Origin: CBDUVZ01 sp965370805
GTDB taxonomy: Bacteria > Hydrothermota > Tepidihabitantia > Tepidihabitantales > Tepidihabitantaceae
Assembly: GCA_965370805.1 (NCBI GenBank)
Contig: CBDUVZ010000074.1
Coordinates: 1 to 15,267 of the forward strand
Length of the DNA stretch: 15,267 nucleotides
Direction: 5' to 3'
The position numbers were made by a program, and so were the translations under genes. Under the pieces are notes generated by a model. It searched no databases. It was not told the origin of the DNA and saw nothing but the letters and a program-made list of their open reading frames with translations. Position 1 is the stretch's first letter. Each line of letters starts with the position of its first letter. Shown here piece after piece: positions 1 through 5,717 of the stretch.

Positions 1-239
1 GCGACGTGGTTGGCGACGTGGTTGGCGACGCGATTGGCGACGTGATTGGCGACGTCATTGGCGACGTCATTGGCGACGTAGCTGGCGACGAACTTGGCGA
101 CGTGATTGGCGACGTAGTTGGCGACGTGATTGGCGACGTGATTGGCGACGTAGTTGGCGACGTGATTGGCGACGTAGTTGGCGACGTAGTTGGCGACGTG
201 ATTGGCGACGGCTTTGGCGACGTAGTTCGGGACGAAATT
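1..239. repeat. 12-bp tandem repeat (minisatellite), about 20 units, cut by the window edge
   Basis: About twenty consecutive 12-bp units with consensus GGCGACGTNRTT; the first is clipped by the window start and the last (228-239) is degenerate. GGCGAC and the final TT are nearly invariant, and variation is concentrated at positions 8-11. Read forward from a GTG at position 6, the units encode a Gly-Asp-Val-(Ile/Val) tetrapeptide repeat, and most changes in that frame are synonymous or V/I/A/L swaps. That frame then runs into non-coding-looking repeat sequence before stopping at 422. All six frames stay largely open because of the period, so an open frame here is not evidence of a gene. It could be the 3' end of a repeat protein that begins upstream, or a non-coding minisatellite; I cannot decide. 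Confidence 0.9.
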
Positions 240-249
240 GGGGGCGACA

Positions 250-266
250 GGGGACGTTCCCCGGGG
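250..266. repeat. Short GC palindrome
   Basis: GGGGA-CGT-TCCCC (250-262) is a 5-bp stem with a 3-nt loop and runs directly into CCCCGGGG (259-266). It follows the minisatellite. It resembles in style the GGGACA...TGTCCC palindrome embedded in valS at 1481-1523. No T-tract follows, so it is not a clear terminator. Confidence 0.55.
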
Positions 267-340
267 TCGGGCCAAATGCGATTTCGGATGTTATATTCAG
301 CCGGTTTTGCGTGTTGCGGAGCGGAGAGGAAAGGACTAAA

Positions 341-367
341 CACCAAGGCACCAAGAGCACTAAGAGG
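341..367. repeat. CACCAAGG-type 8-9-bp word array
   Basis: Three degenerate copies of a CACCAAG word occur 8-9 bp apart (CCAAG at 343 and 351, CTAAG at 360). The same word family is found in the opposite orientation at 13409-13435, about 13 kb away, and in a CCGCCAAGG form at 423-440 and 568-594. Confidence 0.6.
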
Positions 368-370
368 GCG

Positions 371-419
371 GATTGCAGATTTGAGATTTCAGATTGTAGA
401 TTGCAGAAGGCAGAAGGAA
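371..419. repeat. 7-bp word array, GATTNCA type, seven units
   Basis: Seven contiguous heptamers fill this stretch without a break in phase. The first five are variants of GATTGCA (GATTGCA, GATTTGA, GATTTCA, GATTGTA, GATTGCA). The last two (GAAGGCA, GAAGGAA) grade into the CAGAAGG word used in later arrays. No coding function is apparent. Confidence 0.75.
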
Positions 420-422
420 TGA

Positions 423-440
423 CCGCCAAGGCCGCCAAGT
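423..440. repeat. 9-bp direct repeat, CCGCCAAGG, two units
   Basis: CCGCCAAGG (423-431) is followed immediately by CCGCCAAGT (432-440). A three-unit version lies at 568-594. Confidence 0.6.
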
Positions 441-444
441 CAGG

Positions 445-479
445 AAATGCTCAATGACCAGGTTCCAATGACCAATGAG
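445..479. repeat. 7-bp word array, CAATGAC type
   Basis: CAATGAC at 452-458 and 466-472, with CAATGAG at 473-479, are in one 7-bp phase with an intervening CAGGTTC (459-465). CAATGACCA therefore recurs exactly 14 bp apart. The same 14-bp spacing of AATGACCAA recurs at 679-701. Confidence 0.65.
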
Positions 480-513
480 GAAGTAAACCACGGATGAACA
501 CGGGAGGAGAGGG

Positions 514-562
514 GAGAAGTCAGAATGCAGAGGTCAGAGTGCAGAATGCAAATCGCAGAAGG
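514..562. repeat. 7-bp word array, CAGAATG type, seven units
   Basis: Seven contiguous heptamers follow the consensus CAGAATG (GAGAAGT, CAGAATG, CAGAGGT, CAGAGTG, CAGAATG, CAAATCG, CAGAAGG). A shorter array of the same word lies at 716-750. The stretch just upstream (485-504) carries another repetitive phrase, CACGG at 489 and again at 499. Confidence 0.75.
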
Positions 563-567
563 GCAAA

Positions 568-594
568 CCGCCAAGGCCGCCAAGAACGCCAAGA
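568..594. repeat. 9-bp direct repeat, CCGCCAAGG, three units
   Basis: CCGCCAAGG, CCGCCAAGA and ACGCCAAGA follow one another with a 9-bp period. This is the same word as the two-unit copy at 423-440. Confidence 0.65.
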
Positions 595-605
595 GGAGAA
601 AGAAA

Positions 606-675
606 GCGGGATTTGGAGTGCAATGCCTCCAACATTGCATGCAACAACGGTGTTGTTGCACTCCACAACGGGGGC
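606..675. repeat. Palindromic intergenic element with two competing hairpins
   Basis: An outer inverted repeat pairs TGGAGTGCAA (614-623) with TTGCACTCCA (656-665). An inner one pairs TGCAACAAC (640-648) with GTTGTTGCA (652-660) around a 3-nt loop. The two share bases 656-660, so only one can form at a time. It is flanked on both sides by short-word arrays. There is no T-run, so it is unlikely to be a simple terminator. It may be a REP-like unit, but I have no second copy in this window. Confidence 0.6.
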
Positions 676-678
676 GGA

Positions 679-706
679 AATGACCAAGTCCCAATGACCA
701 AGGAGG
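679..706. repeat. 7/14-bp word array, AATGACC type
   Basis: AATGACC (679-685) and AATGACC (693-699) are in heptamer phase with AAGTCCC and AAGGAGG. AATGACCAA recurs after exactly 14 bp, as at 452-474. Confidence 0.6.
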
Positions 707-715
707 AGGGAACAG

Positions 716-750
716 CAGAAGTCAGAGTGCAGAATGCAGAAGGTAGGATG
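716..750. repeat. 7-bp word array, CAGAATG type, four to five units
   Basis: CAGAAGT, CAGAGTG, CAGAATG, CAGAAGG and a degenerate TAGGATG run without a break in 7-bp phase. It ends 33 bp before the -35 box of the valS promoter. Confidence 0.7.
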
Positions 751-782
751 AGGAAGCCGCCGGGTTGGCAGGAACCCTTGAA

Positions 783-810
783 TTGACAGGTTTTGGAGGA
801 CTCCTATAAT
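783..810 (+). promoter_or_regulatory. Sigma70-type promoter of valS, leaderless geometry
   Basis: A perfect TTGACA (783-788) and a perfect TATAAT (805-810) are separated by 16 bp. Transcription would be expected to start about 7 bp after the -10 box, at about 817. The valS GTG start codon is at 819, so the transcript would have almost no 5' leader, and no Shine-Dalgarno lies between -10 and GTG. The last 12 bases, GACTCCTATAAT, are identical to the pilT promoter on the other strand. Confidence 0.88.
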
Positions 811-818
811 ACCGCACT

Positions 819-3530
819 GTGCCGGAGACTAACCAGCCTGATTCGACGCGCTTGATTGATGCTTTCGCGCCGCGCTACGACCCGAAGCCGGTCGAGGGCG
901 AGTGGTATAAGTACTGGGAGGAGAGCGGGTTTTTCACCGCGGACGCGAAGTCGGATAAGCCGAAGTTCTCGATAGTTATCCCGCCGCCGAATGTGACCGG
1001 GTCCCTGCACGTGGGCCACGCGCTGGATAACGGGTTGCCTGATGTCCTGATTCGGCGGAAGCGGATGCAGGGATACGAAACGTTGTGGCTGCCGGGTATG
1101 GACCACGCGGGAATCGGGACCCAGGTGAAAGTGGAGCGGATGCTGGCGAAGGAGGGGCTGACGCGGTTCGACCTGGGCCGGGAGAAGTTCATCAAACGGG
1201 TCTGGGAGTGGAAGGAGCAGTACGGCGGGGAGATTGTCAACCAGTTGCGGCGGCTGGGTTGCTGCCTGGATTGGACCCGGATGCGGTTCACGATGGACGA
1301 CATGCTGGCGCGGGCGGTGCGCGAGGCGTTCGTCCGCTACTACGAGAAGGGGTTGATTTACCGGGGCCTGTACATCGTGAACTGGTGCCCGCGGTGCGGG
1401 ACCGCGATATCCGACCTCGAAGTGAAGTACGTCGAGCAGGAGTCGAACCTGTGGTACATCCGATACCCGGTTGTCGACTCGGGACACGATCCCGGTTCCG
1501 GGGACGGAAGCGGGTCATGTCCCTTCGTGGTCGTGGCGACGACCCGGCCGGAGACGATGCTGGGCGATACCGCGGTGGCGGTGAATCCGAAGGACGACCG
1601 GTTCAAGGAGATGGTCGGGCGGATGCTCACGCTGCCGCTGACCGGCCGCGAAATCCCGGTGGTCGCGGATGCGGTAGTGGAGATGGAGTTCGGGACCGGC
1701 GCGGTGAAAGTGACGCCGGCCCACGACCCGGTTGATTTCGAGATTGGCGAGCGCCACCAGTTGCCGCGGGTCAAGGTAATCGGCGAGGGCGCGAAGATGA
1801 CGGACGAAGCGCCGGAGCAGTACCGGGGCCTGACGCGCGACGATTGCCGGGCAAAGGTCGTTCGCGACCTGGAGGCGGCCGGGCTGCTGGAGAAGGTCGA
1901 GCCGTACCGGCATTCGGTCGGCACCTGCGACCGGTGCGACGAGACGATTGAGCCGCTGGCGAGCGAGCAGTGGTTCGTGAAGATGAAACCGCTGGCCGGG
2001 CCGGCAATCGAAGCGGTCGAGGACGGGAGGGTGAAGTTCCACCCCGAGCGGTGGAACAAGGTGTACCTGGAATGGATGAGGAACATCCGCGACTGGTGCA
2101 TCTCGCGCCAGCTCTGGTGGGGGCACCGGATACCGGTCTGGTATTGCGGTTGCGGCGAGCTGATTGTGTCGCGCGAGGATCCGACCGAATGTCCGAAGTG
2201 CGGGTCGAAGGAGTTGCATCAGGATGAGGACGTACTCGATACCTGGTTTTCGTCCGCGCTCTGGCCGTTCTCGACTATGGGCTGGCCGGAGGAGACGCCG
2301 GACCTGGCGAAGTTCTACCCGACCGATTTCCTGACCACGGACCCGGATATCATTTTCCGCTGGGAGGCGCGGATGATATTCTCGGCCCTGGAGTTTACCG
2401 GGCAGGTCCCGTTTCGCGACGTGTACATCCATTCGACCGTGCTGGCCAAGGGCGGCGAGCGGATGTCGCGCTCCAAGGGCATCGGCGAGGACCCGCTCGA
2501 AATGATTGACAAGTACGGCACCGATGCGGTCCGGTTCACCATGACCTATCTGGAAAGCCAGTCGCAGAGCTACCGGCTGTGGGACGAGCGGTTCCAGTTG
2601 GGGCGGAATTTCTCCAACAAGATATGGAACGCGTGCCGGCTGGTGCACCCGCATATCCACGGATTCGAGCCTGCGGATGGGGTACTCCTGGAGCCGGTCG
2701 ATAACTGGGTCCGGTCGCGGTTCAACGACCTGCTCGCGAAAGTGAATGAAGGGCTGGATGGCTACACGTTCTCGCTGGTTGCGGTCGCGCTGTACGATTT
2801 CTTCTGGCACGACCTGTGTGACTGGTATCTGGAGTTTGCCAAGCAGCGGATGAAGAATGCCGACCCGGCGGTGCGGGCGACCCTGTTTGCGGTCTTCCGG
2901 GGTTCACTTCAGTTGCTGCACCCGATTATGCCGTTCATCACCGAGGAGTTGTGGCACCGGCTGGGATTTGTCGAATGTCGAATGCCGAATGTCGAATGTC
3001 GAACCGGGAGCGAGGACTCGATTCTTGCGTCGAAGTGGCCGGAGTCGCTTTCGGTCGATGGGGCCGATATCGGCCGGGTGGAGACGATGCGCGAGTTGAT
3101 TACCGCGGTGCGGACAATCCGGTCGGAGATGCGGGTGCCGGCAAGGTCGATGGTGGACTGCGTGGTCAATACGCCGGACAGCACGCTGGTTGCTTTCCTG
3201 AAGGGCAATGAGGAGGTCATCCGGCGCACGGCGAACGTATCCGGACTCCGTTTCGAGAACGAGCGACCGGCGAAATCGTCACTCGCAGTGGTACCGGGAT
3301 GTGAAGTCTACGTTCCGCTCGAAGGGGTGGTTGACCTGGAGCGCGAGGCCGGGCGCATCCGGAAGGAAATCGAGAATCTCGTGAAGGCGGTCAGCGGGAT
3401 TGACGCCAAGTTCGCGAACCCGGAGTTCGAGAAACGGGCGAAGTCCGAAGTCGTTGAAGGCGAGCGCCGGCGCCGGGCCGAACTCGCAGACCGGCGGACG
3501 CGGCTGTCGCGCCAACTGGAGTCACTGTAA
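819..3530 (+). CDS. valS: Valyl-tRNA synthetase (ValRS, class Ia)
   Basis: Charges tRNA-Val with valine in the cytoplasm. The 903-residue length is normal for the family. The HIGH box is HVGH at residues 64-67 within the ValRS-typical PPPNVTGSLHVGH. The editing domain entry reads VVVATTRPETMLGD (from about 237). The KMSKS box is RMSRS (548-552). Cysteine pairs that may bind zinc are at 190/193, 370/373 and 458/461. The C-terminal arm from about 840 is a basic coiled coil. The GTG start sits 8 bp after a consensus -10 box; no later in-frame start has a ribosome binding site, so a leaderless mRNA is inferred. Two stretches look inserted: residues 221-235 come from a 43-bp palindrome, and residues 718-729 (VECRMPNVECRT) from a 7-bp repeat array. 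Both keep the frame and avoid catalytic motifs. First gene of a four-gene operon. Confidence 0.97.
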   Translation: MPETNQPDSTRLIDAFAPRYDPKPVEGEWYKYWEESGFFTADAKSDKPKFSIVIPPPNVTGSLHVGHALDNGLPDVLIRRKRMQGYETLWLPGMDHAGIGTQVKVERMLAKEGLTRFDLGREKFIKRVWEWKEQYGGEIVNQLRRLGCCLDWTRMRFTMDDMLARAVREAFVRYYEKGLIYRGLYIVNWCPRCGTAISDLEVKYVEQESNLWYIRYPVVDSGHDPGSGDGSGSCPFVVVATTRPETMLGDTAVAVNPKDDRFKEMVGRMLTLPLTGREIPVVADAVVEMEFGTGAVKVTPAHDPVDFEIGERHQLPRVKVIGEGAKMTDEAPEQYRGLTRDDCRAKVVRDLEAAGLLEKVEPYRHSVGTCDRCDETIEPLASEQWFVKMKPLAGPAIEAVEDGRVKFHPERWNKVYLEWMRNIRDWCISRQLWWGHRIPVWYCGCGELIVSREDPTECPKCGSKELHQDEDVLDTWFSSALWPFSTMGWPEETPDLAKFYPTDFLTTDPDIIFRWEARMIFSALEFTGQVPFRDVYIHSTVLAKGGERMSRSKGIGEDPLEMIDKYGTDAVRFTMTYLESQSQSYRLWDERFQLGRNFSNKIWNACRLVHPHIHGFEPADGVLLEPVDNWVRSRFNDLLAKVNEGLDGYTFSLVAVALYDFFWHDLCDWYLEFAKQRMKNADPAVRATLFAVFRGSLQLLHPIMPFITEELWHRLGFVECRMPNVECRTGSEDSILASKWPESLSVDGADIGRVETMRELITAVRTIRSEMRVPARSMVDCVVNTPDSTLVAFLKGNEEVIRRTANVSGLRFENERPAKSSLAVVPGCEVYVPLEGVVDLEREAGRIRKEIENLVKAVSGIDAKFANPEFEKRAKSEVVEGERRRRAELADRRTRLSRQLESL
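1481..1523. repeat. 43-bp imperfect palindrome inside valS
   Basis: GGGACACGATCCC (1481-1493) is the near inverted repeat of GGGTCATGTCCC (1512-1523). Inside it, TTCCG (1496-1500) pairs with CGGAA (1505-1509) around GGGA. It encodes a Gly/Ser/Asp-rich loop (residues 221-235) between the RYP and VVATTRPET strands at the entry to the editing domain, where known ValRS proteins have a shorter, variable linker. Confidence 0.65.
2970..3004. repeat. Five-unit heptamer array (GTCGAAT) in frame inside valS
   Basis: Five contiguous 7-bp units: GTCGAAT, GTCGAAT, GCCGAAT, GTCGAAT, GTCGAAC. The complement word is ATTCGAC. They encode residues 718-729, in the linker between the anticodon-binding helix ending ITEELWHRLG and the SILASKWP strand. 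The same word, also five units, occurs in the opposite orientation in the FG-GAP gene at 13172-13206. Confidence 0.85.
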
Positions 3531-4081
3531 TGGTCAAGGCAATTGGCTGGATTGTCGCGCTGGTGGTTGTCGCGGTCGGGCTGCTGTTCTACAATTTCGG
3601 CTACCTGCCCCAGCAGGACAGGCTTTTCAGACAGCAGGACGAGATTCAGATGTGGACCGCGGAGGTCCGGAATCTGACCGACCAACTGCAGGCGGCTGAG
3701 GCTGAACCGGATACGGCCTACTGCGTGGTGTTCACGTTCGATGAGCTTTTTGCCGGAGCAGAAAGTTTCGGGCTCACGCCGGAAGGCGAGGCGGTTCTGC
3801 AGGAGTGCGTGACCGGACTGCAGCAGTCCGGCGGGACGGTCGAGGTCGCCGGCCATACCGACAACACCACGGTGCCGAAGAAGCTGCAGGAGCATTTCCC
3901 CAGCAACTGGGAGTACGCCGGGGCCAAGGCGGCCGCGGTGGCCCGGGCGCTCGTGGGCTGGGGTATCGTTCCCAATCGGATAAGGGTCGTGAGTGCCGGG
4001 GAAGTAAGGCCGCGAGCGGACAATACCACCCCGGAGGGACGCGGCCGGAATTGCCGGGTTGAAATCCTGGTTCGCAAGTGA
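3530..4081 (+). CDS. Membrane-anchored OmpA/MotB-like peptidoglycan-binding protein
   Basis: 183 residues. An uncleaved N-terminal transmembrane helix (about 4-24) is followed by a short charged, probably coiled-coil spacer (about 28-60) and an OmpA-like domain (about 65-183). That architecture resembles MotB more than outer-membrane OmpA. Family hallmarks are VEVAGHTDN (104-112), HFPSNWE (122-128) and NCRVEIL (174-180). The conserved Asp of the peptidoglycan clasp is present (D111). The usual Arg of the 'NWELSxARA' helix is Lys here (K133), so binding may be altered. The ATG overlaps the valS stop by one base (TAATG) and is preceded by GGAG at 3518-3521, implying coupled translation. It probably tethers an inner-membrane component to the cell wall; it is not a flagellar stator on present evidence. 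Confidence 0.85.
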   Translation: MVKAIGWIVALVVVAVGLLFYNFGYLPQQDRLFRQQDEIQMWTAEVRNLTDQLQAAEAEPDTAYCVVFTFDELFAGAESFGLTPEGEAVLQECVTGLQQSGGTVEVAGHTDNTTVPKKLQEHFPSNWEYAGAKAAAVARALVGWGIVPNRIRVVSAGEVRPRADNTTPEGRGRNCRVEILVRK

Positions 4082-4602
4082 CCGGGAAGCTGCTCCTGAT
4101 GACAGCAGTCCTGGCGTTCGGAACGGGTTTCGCCCAGGTTGCCGACGACTCGCAGTTCGGACCGGAGGGCGAGGAACTCGACCTGGTCCGACCCGACACC
4201 GTCCCAACCGCGACAGCCGGGGAAGAGGCGGGTTCTGATTCCGTTTCGGTTCTGCCGACCAGGTCACCGGGAAAGGCCGTGCTGCTTTCGGCGCTGATTC
4301 CGGGCGGAGGGCAGGTGTATACCGGCCACTGGTGGAAGGCGGCGCTTGTCGCACCCGCCGAAGTCACACTCGGGTATCTTGCCGTGCAGGAGCATATCGC
4401 CGCCACCGCCGCACTCAGCGATGGCCGGGAGGAGGATTACGAAACGCACCGCGACCGCCGTGCGACCTACCTCTGGTGGACCGGCGCAGTAGTGGCTTTC
4501 TCGATGGCAGACGCTTACGTTTCGGCCCAGATGTACATGTTTGACCGACAGATGCGACTTGCAGTCAGCCCGACGCAGGTCGGCGTGCTGATAGGAATTT
4601 AG
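4078..4602 (+). CDS. Small envelope protein, DUF5683-like
   Basis: 174 residues. The GTG start overlaps the upstream stop in a GTGA quartet. I chose it over the ATG at 4099 because it supplies the Lys of a signal peptide (about 1-19, ending GFAQ). An acidic, Thr/Ser-rich linker (about 20-60) precedes SPGKAVLLSALIPGGGQVYTGHWWKAAL (about 63-90). This is the hallmark of DUF5683 and related membrane proteins: a hydrophobic segment with PGxGQxY and a following Trp-Lys. A second hydrophobic stretch, YLWWTGAVVAFSMADAYVSA, lies near 131-150. The function is not known for the family; association with the cell envelope is likely. The family assignment is from motif memory, not a search. Confidence 0.72.
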   Translation: MTGKLLLMTAVLAFGTGFAQVADDSQFGPEGEELDLVRPDTVPTATAGEEAGSDSVSVLPTRSPGKAVLLSALIPGGGQVYTGHWWKAALVAPAEVTLGYLAVQEHIAATAALSDGREEDYETHRDRRATYLWWTGAVVAFSMADAYVSAQMYMFDRQMRLAVSPTQVGVLIGI

Positions 4603-4606
4603 CGAC

Positions 4607-5287
4607 ATGTGCATGGTTGTTGCCGCTATCGGTAGATTCGACATCGACATCGTCATTGATGCTGCAAAAGAGGTAATCCAGCAGGAGAGCGAGCGGGAGT
4701 TCGAAGGCTGGGGTCTTGCCTACAGCTACGGCAATCGACTCGAGTCGGCGAGAGGCGGTCGGGATGCATCCGGGCAGCTCAGTTTCGACGGGCTGGAAGA
4801 CGTGAAGACCGACATGGCGGTGATGTGCCTGAACGAAGGCGGTGAACGGGTCGCCGGCTTCGGTCCCGAACAGCCGTTCGTGCGGCGGGAGCAGGGACAG
4901 GTGTGGGCGTTCTGCCACGCCGGCAGCATCAAGCATCCGGAGAAACTGGTGTTCGGAGACAGGGTTCCGGGCGGCCCGAGTACCAGCCACCGGTATTTCC
5001 TTCACCTGATTGCCGCGTTCGACCCGGACAACCCACTCGTCTCTGTTGCCCGTGCGCAGTCGGCTCTGGCCGGCGAGCCGGAACTGGGATTCATCCTGAT
5101 GAACAGTGACGTGTTGGTCGTCGGCTGCTGCCCGGGCAGAGATGATCAGCGTCCGGCCCTCTGGTTCGGCGGCGGCAAGCTGCTCAGGATGGTTGCGCCG
5201 ACCCAGGTTCGCCTGGTGCCTGACCTCAAGTGGGAGCCGATTACCGACCCCATCGCCGTATCCAGATTCCGCCGGTCCATCGGCTAG
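4607..5287 (+). CDS. Class II glutamine amidotransferase-like protein (Ntn fold)
   Basis: 226 residues starting MCMVVAA. Cys2 would become the N-terminal nucleophile once Met is removed, as in class II (GATase_4/YafJ-type) amidotransferases. Further family-like segments are EGWGLAYSYG (about 33-42), WAFCHAGSI (about 102-110, matching the usual 'HNG' strand with HAG instead) and VPGGPSTSHRYFLHLI (about 119-134, where relatives have a 'TDSE' motif). No synthase partner domain is fused, so the acceptor substrate is unknown. The ATG lies 4 bp after the previous stop, and AGGA about 11 bp upstream is a weak ribosome binding site. Last gene of the valS operon, followed by a terminator. An inactive or divergent Ntn-hydrolase is possible. 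Confidence 0.75.
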   Translation: MCMVVAAIGRFDIDIVIDAAKEVIQQESEREFEGWGLAYSYGNRLESARGGRDASGQLSFDGLEDVKTDMAVMCLNEGGERVAGFGPEQPFVRREQGQVWAFCHAGSIKHPEKLVFGDRVPGGPSTSHRYFLHLIAAFDPDNPLVSVARAQSALAGEPELGFILMNSDVLVVGCCPGRDDQRPALWFGGGKLLRMVAPTQVRLVPDLKWEPITDPIAVSRFRRSIG

Positions 5288-5315
5288 CGGTTCTCCCCGC
5301 AACGGACCAACCAAG

Positions 5316-5353
5316 AAACCCTCAGGCTGCCGGGGGAGTCAGCCTGAGGGTTT
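5316..5353 (+). terminator. Rho-independent-type terminator of the valS operon
   Basis: A perfect 14-bp stem, AAACCCTCAGGCTG (5316-5329) with CAGCCTGAGGGTTT (5340-5353), closes a 10-nt loop. It starts 28 bp after the last stop of the operon. The T-run is short (TTTG), but the stem itself begins with AAA and ends in TTT. Confidence 0.85.
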
Positions 5354-5717
5354 GTCCACCCCCTGCATTTGGTGTCGCATGCAACCTTGCGTGTGCTCCT
5401 CGATTCGCCGGTCGGCCGGGCACATCGCGCCAGGTGACGGCACCGTCCGCCCGGGCAGGGTTGTGCATCGGGATGCATTCCGGTGCTTCGAGATGCGACG
5501 TCATGCATCATCGATTCCCTATTGCACTGGCTGTGCCGGGGTGTTTCTACCGGTCCGGGAGGTCTTTGGGCGTTGAATTGACGTAGGTTAGCGGGACTCG
5601 GCTTCAGGCGGGATTTGGCCGGTCTGGTGCGACTCCGGCGTCAGGTGAGTTCAGGCGGCGGCTAAGTGGTTGAAAGGTCAGGACAAGCGGTGAACCACGC
5701 TGTGCGTCGGGTGCCGG
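5354..5717. other. Gene-free convergent spacer
   Basis: About 360 bp between the valS-operon terminator and the 3' end of pilT. I see no credible coding sequence, tRNA or terminator hairpin for the minus strand. Degenerate ATGCAT-like words occur between about 5460 and 5512, and TTCAGGCGG occurs at 5603 and again at 5650. No known element is recognised. Confidence 0.5.

Noticed and set aside
6..422. Open frame encoding a Gly-Asp-Val-Ile repeat protein
   Set aside because: The period of the minisatellite keeps most frames open, and the frame continues into non-coding word arrays. Kept only as a repeat with possible coding use upstream.
371..750. CRISPR array
   Set aside because: Units are 7-14 bp and contiguous, with no spacers of regular length and no 25-40-bp repeats; no cas genes are present.
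804..2810. Long open frames on the minus strand opposite valS
   Set aside because: They are shadows of a strongly biased G+C-rich coding strand; their translations show no domain and are rich in Arg/Pro/His.
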